Source of the DNA: Romanomermis culicivorax
Taxonomy: Eukaryota > Nematoda > Enoplea > Mermithida > Mermithidae
DNA: 64,000 nucleotides
Assembly: GCA_963922205.1 (NCBI GenBank)
Contig: CAWUHX010000030.1
Location: 248,001 to 312,000 of the forward strand
Direction of reading: 5' to 3'
Positions 56,101 to 64,000 of this stretch are shown here, piece after piece. Positions within the stretch are counted from its first letter, which is position 1, and every line of letters begins with the position of its first letter. The notes under the pieces are model-generated. The model was not told where the DNA came from, did not search any database, and saw only the letters and a program-made list of their open reading frames with translations. A program made the translations under genes and the position numbers.

Positions 56101-59100
56101 TCGGAACATTCTTATTTTTGTCATTTTTTGATTTACTCTAGTCTGTTTTTATTGAAATGCTTCTAAATAATGAAAGTGAAAAGCAAGTAGTATTTCAAAT
56201 TTTCACGATTTTCTGATTAACAGAATGAGGACTACAAATTTATGAGCCACTGAGAATTTTTCGAGTGGAAAATCTTACCGCAAGAGCTCCACGTCAGCGA
56301 TTTTGACGACAGTACTGATTTGTGTCAGTTTTCAATTTGGAAGCATTTTATAAAAAACAGACTATACCACTATATAACAAACGGACCATATATCCATACG
56401 TGGTTTTCGCATTGTGTGTAATGAAACTTATGACGGATTTATCTCATTTATAACACAGACAATCCCCGAATTGCACGGAACTGTGTTTCAGTTTGATTCT
56501 AATTTTGGACGATATGGAAGCTTCTAATGACGAGATGATCGAAATTAAAAACTGTCTTGTCTATAGAATTAAAATTTGCCGAGGTAAAAGAATTCCAGAC
56601 TGTTCATTACTCTATTCAATTCTTTATTCATTATTCAATTCATTTACAACAAAAATTATTAGCTTTGACGGATACCTTTATTTTTTAACTGTGATTAGCA
56701 GCTCAAATCCAGCCGTAGCTGTAAGCATAAAATTTTAAAAAATAGCGTAAAAATGGGGTGAGTTGAGCAAGCTCACAAATTTCCATTCCTATCTGACATA
56801 TGGTTTTTTGGCAATGTAAAAATATGAAATAGCATTTGCTTTACACTCCCAATATTTAAGCCGTAGGTATAGTTGGCCCGCACATTTTTGTGCGGCTTTC
56901 AAAAATTGCGGCCCGCAAGTCACTCGCAACCAGAAAAAATTTTGCGGGTCGCTACCCGCAACCGCATTGCAGTCTGGTGCAGTTTTTGAATCTGCAATGA
57001 GTTCTCGAGTGGAGTACTTTTTGCGGTTCCGGTAGCCGCAATCGATACAGTATATGCAATTCTGCGCTGAATAGATACGCTGAATAGAATAGAGATGTGA
57101 ACAGTACAGCAATATGATCGTGTTATCGATTAGATACCCAATTTTTTTTAAAACCCGTTCTGTCTGAAATTCGTATTTTGCGATGAACCATTTCATATTT
57201 CTTTGTGAAAACTTCTCTACGGCTTTTAGGTACCTATATTGAAGAAAAATATATGTCCAAACTTAAGGGTCTGGGGCCGATATTGCTATAAAGCTGGAGC
57301 TTAAGTTTGAGCTGAAGCTTAAGACCGTCTTGGTTAAGGGGAAGCTTAAGTCGGTATTATTAAAACTTAAGCCGGTGCTGAGCATGAGAGACGAGTTAAG
57401 CTGCAGTTTAACTACATTTTTATATCTTTAGCATGGAAAGTTAAGATGGAATTGGGTTAAGCTACAGCTTAAGTCGGTATTACTAAGAAGTTAAGCTGCA
57501 GCTTAGCGAAGCTGCTGCTCAGCACGATCTTAAGTTCCAGCATAACTTTTTCCTTTGTTTTGCGTTGGGAGTTAAGCTGCAGCTTAGAAAAACTTTAATT
57601 GTAGCTTAACTTTTTTTATCAACATTTTTTTGTGCCTCTGCAATGTTTATTAGTTTATTCTGTCTCTAGATGTTTATTTTCTTCTATGTGCATAATCCGA
57701 CAGTAGTACCTAGTATCCATATGCATTGAACATATTGAAAAATACTAACATGGATAGCATATATAAGTAAAGCGATTAGTCATTATCGATTTTCTAGGAA
57801 AAATTTTGCAATTTTTGTCGTCATCTTTTACGTTGTCACTTTTTTGTCCTTGCTTTTTGTGGTCATTTTTGTCATCAAAATTTCGTTAATTTATTCATTC
57901 ATCGATCTTCTTGCTGATCTTCTTAATGAAAACGAAAAATGAAAAAGAAGTTCACGAAAAATATGATTTCTTGACGTTCTCCTTCATCAAGCAATATAAT
58001 CAAACGATCAGTCAAGCCGTAGGCATACTTAGCCGCAACGGGCAAAACAGTGTGCGGCCCGCACACCTTTTGCGGTTTTCAAAAATTGCGGCCCGCAAGT
58101 CACCCGCAACCGAAAATTTTGCGGGTGGCAACCCGCAACCGCATTGCGGTTCAGTGCGGTTTATGGATCCGCAAAGAGTTCTCGAGTGGAGTACTTTTTG
58201 CGGTTCTGGTAGCCGCACTTGATACAGTATATGCCGTTTTGCGCTGAATAACACTGAATACCTGATCTTTATCAACTAGAAAACTCAATTTTTTCCAGAA
58301 TTTGCTCTGTCCACCGTTTTTTTTTCTGCAAAGGAGTCTTCTGAGGAAAGAAAATCAGGAATGAGGAAAAAAATTTATGCAAGGTTCTCATTGTCGAAAA
58401 AATTTTGGGGAATCGAAAACTGAAAAGATGTATTTTGGTGAACATTGGAAGATTATAATCACTGTTTTTCCCGCCGGCTTTTTCGTCAAATGGCGATAGG
58501 GGTAAAAATTTTTTCCCTAATTTTCTCAAAGTCTTTTTTCGCTTAAAAATGCTCATAGACGGTTTATTTTAGTTTTTTTAAGCTTTTAAAACATGATGTT
58601 TTTAGAGCGGTTGATTTTTCCACATGAGAACCGGACCCAAAATTTGTTTCCTCATTTTCCAAAAATTTTCCCCATTTTTAAAAACGTTTATAATGTGCCT
58701 ACGGATGCTTTTCCATGCAATTAGGAGCATACCCAAGCATTTTGACGCTTTTGGATTCGGATACCTACAACCTTGCATCTCTTTAGTAATTTCCGGTTCG
58801 AAATTGCGGTTAATTATGCTTACAATTGCGGTTTTCCGGTTCCGCATTTTTGCGGAACCGCACAAAAGTATGCCATTGTGAGAGCCGCAACCGACCCGCA
58901 ATTGCGGGCCGCAGAATTTGCGGCCGCAAAAAAACCGGTCAAGTATGCCTACGGCATCTTTATCGTATAACAACATAAAATACGAACTTAAGACAGCTAC
59001 CCTCCAGTCTTGACTTTTTTTTTAAATTAAGCTAGAGCTTAAGCTCTTGCATCTTGAGCCTAGCTTAAGTCGCAATAGTAATACCGGCCCCTGATATATG

Positions 59101-60770
59101 ATTTTTTAAAATTATTATTAATTGCCTTAAGAGCATCCCTTTTTAACAATGTACAGTAAATGCTTCATTTTCCGCATGTGTTATGTGAACTTACCATGAA
59201 CAACCTCGCATCTCTTAAATAATTTTTGGTTTAAAATTGCGATGAACTGTGCTTGCCATTGCGGTTTTCCGGTTCCGCATTTTTCCGGAACCGCACAAAA
59301 GTATGCCATTGTGAGAGCCACAATCGACCCACAATTGCGGGCCGCAAAATTTGAGTTGTCTTTTCTACGCTTTGATATTTCAAATCTCATTAAAGTATCA
59401 GAAATGCTGAAAAATTAAAAAATTCCAAATTTGTACGATTCTGTATAGCTATGCAAATTTTGACTTGCATGGGAAGTAAATCCCTTGAGCCGTAGCATAG
59501 TTGGCTGCAACGGGCTAAAAATTCTGCGACCCGCACATTTTTTGCAACTTTCAAAAATTGCAAATTGCAAAAAATTGCAATTCAATCCACTTGCTTTTCT
59601 GTTATGATTTTTGATTTATCATTGACATGGTCAAACTTCTCAGAAAGTGCAAGCAGAAGCCAGGAGATTATGTCGCACTGTCAGGCTAATCATTAGAAAC
59701 CTCTAACGCAAAAGTAGAGAATGCGTACACGTATTTTCCCAGATCAGAAATATGTTTCAGATTTTTTGCGTATTTTTCTGACACGATAATTGCGAAAGTT
59801 TTGCTGTGGTTTTCATCATCCTAGTTCTAGAGAAGCTGTTTGCGTTTTTCAGCTATAATAATCCCGAAATACAGTACACCTGCTGATTTGAATTATTGGA
59901 ATAGAATTCATTGCTTCGACAAATCTTACGTTTCTATCAGCTTCTCAATCTTTTAGTGTACGACGAAGTGCCGCAAAATTCCACCAATAGCGGTCATCAG
60001 CAGCAATTACCGCCGCCGCAATCGTCCAACGACGGTCAGCGAGTGACCTCCTCGTCGCCCAACGTCTCCAGTTTGGATTGTTTGTCGCTTATTGTGGAAA
60101 GTATACCGACGAAAAAAGGTGCTGGTGGTTGTAATATGGACGCCAATACGCCACCGGGCCTTGTCAGTCATTCCGGAGGTATTATAGTCTATTTATTCTG
60201 AAATAATAGATGCAGAGATCTCGTTAAAGTGAGTTACATATGGAAAACTATTAAGCATATTGCTGTAATCAATGTAGAAAAAAATTATGGTCCTAAAGCG
60301 GCAGACAGAACAACTGAAGATTTTATTCAACAACTTTAGATAAGATAAATTGTCAACGTTTCTCGAGTAGCGTTCAGGTGTCGGCACAGTCTTAACCAAG
60401 TAACGATTTTGGCATCACCATTGTCATGACGAAATTCAACTTTTTTTTGCGGTACGTCTTTTTGGTTGTCGCTGTCTTGTTTCCAAAAAGTTATACATTT
60501 GGACATCTGTCGGTAGATTTTGGAGGACTCTGTTTGAACATATAACTTTTGGCACTGCGTGTACCCCATCTCAACTTTGGCTCAATTATTGGCTCAGAAA
60601 AAAATTCATCTCCTGTCCTGCAAACAGATCGCACCCGCAGAGGCAGCCAACAACATTCGACCAACAGCGACTACGAATCCACCGGTCGATCGCCTATCAG
60701 TCGTGGTTCTTCTTGTTCCGAAGGCGCCGGATCGTCCATCGCCTCTTCGCCTGAACACGGAGATGATTGA
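49984..60770 (+). CDS. MyoD-family myogenic regulatory factor (8 exons)
   Basis: This is a muscle-determining bHLH transcription factor (the invertebrate MyoD/Myf5/nautilus/HLH-1 homologue). Exons 49984-50139, 50955-51353, 51640-51858, 52212-52409, 52521-52709, 54785-54965, 59957-60178 and 60628-60770 join in phase to 568 aa. Residues 53-185 are Ala/Ser-rich. HVLAP ... [14 protein letters not shown] (exons 3-4) is the Cys/His-Trp motif known to contact PBX-type cofactors. The basic region [12 protein letters not shown] (269-280) has the Ala-Thr pair that marks myogenic factors, and the helix-loop-helix runs to about 324. Exon 7 has [13 protein letters not shown] (485-497), the MyoD helix III. 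It is longer than vertebrate MyoD (about 320 aa). The GC-rich coding bias stands out from AT-rich flanks. Confidence 0.95.
50955..51353 (+). CDS. MRF exon 2
   Basis: 133 codons between acceptor TTTATAG and donor GTGAGA. Tyrosine-rich start ([18 protein letters not shown]), then long Ala and Ser runs: a likely activation or linker region. Two other-frame ORFs over the same DNA are shadows. Confidence 0.9.
51640..51858 (+). CDS. MRF exon 3
   Basis: 73 codons with [16 protein letters not shown], then [20 protein letters not shown] at the end, the family's Cys/His-rich motif. The intron splits ACK|ACK. Confidence 0.93.
52212..52409 (+). CDS. MRF exon 4 (bHLH)
   Basis: 66 codons holding the whole b[23 protein letters not shown], then [22 protein letters not shown] and IDSLEEMLQ. 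Almost identical to nautilus and HLH-1. Confidence 0.97.
52521..52709 (+). CDS. MRF exon 5
   Basis: 63 codons after TGCAG, Ser/Pro/Gly-rich ([29 protein letters not shown]), no known domain. Donor GTAAGG. Confidence 0.88.
52710..54784. other. MRF intron 5
   Basis: 2.1 kb of AT-rich intron. I see no gene or clear repeat boundary in it. Confidence 0.5.
54785..54965 (+). CDS. MRF exon 6
   Basis: 181 bp after TTTCTAG, Gly/Ser-rich ([18 protein letters not shown]). The donor GTAATG was chosen because phase 1 matches exon 7. Confidence 0.83.
55311..56385. repeat. Inverted repeat in MRF intron 6
   Basis: About 260 bp at 55311-55575 recur inverted at 56135-56385 (shared blocks include CAGTACTGTCGTCAAAATCG and GAAGCATTTCAATAAA). 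A related stretch lies downstream of the gene at about 61520-61770. Probably a mobile repeat. Confidence 0.65.
56860..57070. repeat. GCGG-rich repeat, partial copy
   Basis: Starts GCCGTAGGTATAGTTGG and matches 58016-58250 (CCCGCAAGTCACTCGCAACC, GAGTTCTCGAGTGGAGTACT). A third partial copy begins near 59488. Rich in TTGCGGCCCGCAA-type palindromes. Confidence 0.7.
57272..59092. mobile_element. Element with AAGCTTAAG-rich ends
   Basis: GGGGCCGATATTGCTAT at the left and ATAGTAATACCGGCCCC at the right are imperfect inverted repeats; both subterminal parts are full of AGCTTAAG units. A GCGG-rich element (58016-58968) sits inside. No ORF of note. Confidence 0.6.
58016..58968. mobile_element. GCGG-rich MITE nested in the preceding element
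   Basis: Ends GCCGTAGGCATACTT and AAGTATGCCTACGGC are perfect 15-bp inverted repeats. Body GC-rich at both ends. A tail-end relative lies at 59200-59355. No clear target duplication. Confidence 0.7.
59957..60178 (+). CDS. MRF exon 7 (helix III)
   Basis: 222 bp after TTTTAG, with [10 protein letters not shown], a Gln/Pro run and [18 protein letters not shown], the MyoD helix III motif. Donor GTATTA, phase 1. Confidence 0.92.
60628..60770 (+). CDS. MRF exon 8 and stop
   Basis: 47 codons, Ser/Arg-rich ([20 protein letters not shown]) and a [13 protein letters not shown] end at TGA. Confidence 0.9.
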
Positions 60771-60986
60771 AATTTTGTGTCATTTCATGTATAAACTACA
60801 CATACACGCCTAGACCAAAGAAATTCAATGTTTTTTCGCGTTATTTATGATTTCAGTGGAATTTGTACGAATTTTGATGCCTTTATCGCAAATTTTCAAA
60901 ATTTCTGTCTTTTTTGGATTGTTGATTTTTCTAATATTTTTGGCATTTTGGATCCAATTAGCGTGCCTTGTTTTACATTTTAGGTA

Positions 60987-60992
60987 AATAAA
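60987..60992 (+). terminator. Candidate MRF polyadenylation signal
   Basis: AATAAA 217 bp after the stop codon, the first in the 3' flank that I see. Confidence 0.5.
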
Positions 60993-63900
60993 TTTTTTAT
61001 TTGAAATTGTCTTATTCCATTAATTTTGAGATTCGGAACGTCGCGTTCGCAGATGAAAAACGAAGTGCACAACGGCATCAGTTTCCTTTGCAGACAGCGT
61101 TGCAATCACTGACAAAAAAATTTCTTCAGACACAGATGATTTTTTCTCTGCCTTCGTATCTTGCAGTCCAAGTCCCATTTTAGAAAAAATGAACTATATG
61201 GTTAAACGAATTATGCTCGTTAATATTTAAATAATGTGAACTTGTTATCAACATACTCTGTTTTTTAGAAAATGCTTGTAAATCGGAAAATGACAAAAAC
61301 TACGTTGTAGCCGAAATCTTTTATTCAAAAATTTTACCACCGAATTTTTTCCTCAAAAAATTATTGAAGGTTACTTATAAGTCCGTTTTTATCAAATTGT
61401 ACTTCCGCATTGACAATTGACAAAAATCAGTACTATCGTAAAGCATTTAGTTTATTCAGTTTTTGCAGTAGGATTTTCACTCAAAAAATTACAAACTCTT
61501 AGTTTAGTTCACTCACAGAGTTGTAGTAAGTTGTGACATGCGATTCAGCAGAAAATGTTACAAATATTAAATGATACTTGCTTTCCACTCTTATTATTTA
61601 AAAGTATTTGGGGAAAAACAGACGATGTATAGTTGAGTATGCTCACAAATTTTCTGTCCAATGTATAATATTGGTTCAGCAGGAAACCGTAAAAATATAA
61701 GACGGTACTTGCTTTCCAGTACAACTCTTGATATACAAGCATTTCATGAAAAACAGACTGTTGTGTGTCTCAAATGAGCTTCGGCGACGCAACATGCGCT
61801 GACGCCGATCGACGTGTCCCACGCACATCGACGCGCATGGGCGCGCATTGATACCTATGGTCCTAAAAAAGGCCATACGCGTCAATGTGCGTCGAGGAGC
61901 GTCTAGCAAGGCACGTTCACGTGAACGCTTTCGACGCACCATTGGAGTTTTTTCAATTTCGGTTGAGTTGCAATTTTTGACGTTTAGATACGCCTCAAAA
62001 GTGCAAATCTGACCAAAATTGTGTCTAAAATGACCTCCACATTTTTTCATCGGCACAAAACTCCATTTGTAGTTGTCCATTTTTGATGATTTATGGCTTA
62101 ATGAAAAATGACAAAATTTTTAACACCCACGTAGAAGTTTCTGAGTCGGTTATTCTTGTCGTGTATAATGATTAAACACGGCAGTTCACTTTTCGCCACT
62201 TTTCATTGAGCTTGATTATTCAATTCAACATTTTATGCAGTGACATACTTTTCAAAGCGAACGTGCAGCGAAGTTTTGTAATTTCAGAAATTACGTGAAC
62301 TTCTAATTATTGTGATCCTTCATGAACAGGATCACTGAAAATTTGGGGCAGGTCGAATGACCTTCAATACCGTCTGTAACTGTCGGAAACAATGGTTAGA
62401 TTGTAAAAATTTATCGACTAGCAATCAGATGTAAATAAGCTAAAGTGTCACAATAATTATGGGGGATATCTGGCCCAGATATCCAGCTTGTTCCTGATGT
62501 TTTTTGTAGTGATCGAACGATGGACACTTCTGCCCATCAGCCGATGTCGATGGATCGGTCAGAGTCCACCGATGCATCCGATATCCGATGTATCGGCCAT
62601 AACATTTACAAAATATTTAAAACCATGAAAAGTTTTTAAAAATACAAATTCAAAAGAGTTAATTTTCAAAATGGGAAACGACATTTTCAATCATCACATC
62701 AACCCACTATAGGCATCTGACGAGCTTTCTTCTTCATGAGGATGCAGCCCAAAGAACATAATGTGTGAGATGTCAAAACTTGGAATCAAGTAAAGGTCAG
62801 AAAACCAGTCATGGATCAACCACATCTGGATTAACCCCATTGGGGCATCTTAAGTTTTGGTTTGGTGGTTGTCTGGCTGGTTAATTGGTTTATTCCATCA
62901 TAACATGTTTTCCTTCTTTATTATATTTTGTGTTTCTGATCTTTTTTAATCATGTTGAAATTGTTCATACAATCAATAATCTAGTGCTGAAACCCCGCCC
63001 ATCTGCTGCGGTCATCTGGCACATAGGTCTATCGTCAAAATATGAGGTCGACAACCGACCAGACAAAATTTAAGATAAACGTGCTCTCCTTTTTTCCTCC
63101 TTTTTTCTTCTTTTTCTTTGTTTCTTTTTCTACGCGATGCAAAAGTCCTAAAGGGGCCTGGGACTCTCTATTTTCAGGATCGGTGTTTGTTAAAGTTCCG
63201 CTGTTCTTCGAAATAATCTTAAACAGCAGACGTATACTGTCTCCTAAGGAACGATCGTGGATAGAGCGCCTCCCCCAACTTACGAAATATGTAAGATACA
63301 ATGCGGCTCATAAGTTCAGCTGCACTTCGCAAAATATTGTTATGGTACACTACCTTTTCTGCAACTTTTTTTGGAAGAGTCCATTGCAGGCAGATAAACT
63401 GTTTTTTAGTTTCTAGAAAATTGAAAAATCTGCGCGTACTGGTCATTTTCCTTTATAATGTTTTGGTTTCCTTGTTGACCGATCAAGGACAAAAGTCATA
63501 CACCATGAAAAGGTTATATATCGATCATGTTTAGAAATTTGATTTCATCAGAGATGCCCAATCATTTGCAGGTTGATGAAACGGCTGCCCGTTGAGTTCA
63601 TTTTCAAGTGTGAGTTGTTGTGGTTCTTCAGCTTCCATCTAATGACGCCAGGAGATGTAAACTGCCGTTATATTTTTCTTGGTGAAAGACCTTTGGCCTT
63701 GTTCTTTTTACAATGAAACAAAAGCATGACAAATAAAAATAAGCTGCAAGTAGATTCATCCCATTCTGTTTAACAATAACTGATTTTTCTGCAGTTTACA
63801 ATTCCTAACATTTTGGAGAAAAGCTGATACTAAAGTTTGGCTAGGTTTTTGAGTGGCACGTTATTGTCACGGACAGCCGCTCATGTGATATTAAAGTATA

Positions 63901-64000
63901 CCTTTAATCTCGCACTGTATGCGCGTTTATTATTGTATTTGTCCACTTTCATGTTCGCGTCTTTTTGTAACTATTCATGTACTTGACAAATGACCCTAGC
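60993..64000. other. 3' flank of MRF gene, repeats only
   Basis: Holds a relative of the intron 6 repeat (about 61520-61770), a GC-rich palindromic block at 61780-61935 with GTTCACGTGAAC, and a CGATG-rich patch at 62515-62605. No coding motif recognised in the remaining ORFs. Confidence 0.45.

Overview
This 64 kb window looks like a piece of an AT-rich invertebrate (bilaterian) nuclear genome. It has spliced genes with very short introns (56-66 bp) beside multi-kb introns packed with transposons, and host proteins typical of animals. I cannot name the species. Two host genes can be rebuilt exon by exon with splice phases that agree throughout. RFC1, the large subunit of the clamp loader replication factor C, lies on the minus strand (37342 to 16802, 14 exons, 970 codons). 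A single MyoD-family myogenic regulatory factor lies on the plus strand (49984 to 60770, 8 exons, 568 codons). A third host gene, the nucleoporin NDC1, is present only as a dead intronless retrocopy (14967-16717), just beyond the RFC1 polyadenylation signal.

Layout. 1-4063: decayed Ty3/gypsy-type retroelement (gag, RNase H, integrase; reverse transcriptase missing). 4064-7528 and 13444-14966: a second decayed gag-like element with its flanks, split by a full-length LINE at 7537-13435. The LINE has two intact ORFs, a poly(A) tail and a perfect 8-bp target duplication. 14967-16717: NDC1 retropseudogene. 16759-37342: RFC1; its introns hold a six-element nest of hAT-like MITEs (18137-20036), two Foldback-like elements with minisatellite arms, and dispersed repeats. 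37343-49660: intergenic repeats, including a 3.6 kb DNA transposon with about 720-bp inverted arms. 49670-60992: the myogenic gene with a candidate upstream control region. 60993-64000: repeats, no gene recognised.

Two points stand out. First, the LINE's ORF1 carries a complete NADAR (YbiA-like) domain after its zinc knuckle. NADAR proteins remove ADP-ribose from guanine or act on ADP-ribose-type metabolites, so the transposon appears to have acquired a nucleotide-repair or ADP-ribose-reversal activity. Second, the first 22 nt of the LINE RNA are identical to the first 22 nt of the NDC1 retrocopy, although the two RNAs are otherwise unrelated. The simplest reading is a spliced leader added by trans-splicing and fossilised in DNA by retroposition. 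Smaller observations include a very stable mini-hairpin (GGCGCGAAGCGCC) shared by unrelated repeat families, an RFC1 with no recognisable BRCT domain, and an E-box/MEF2-like cluster upstream of the myogenic gene.
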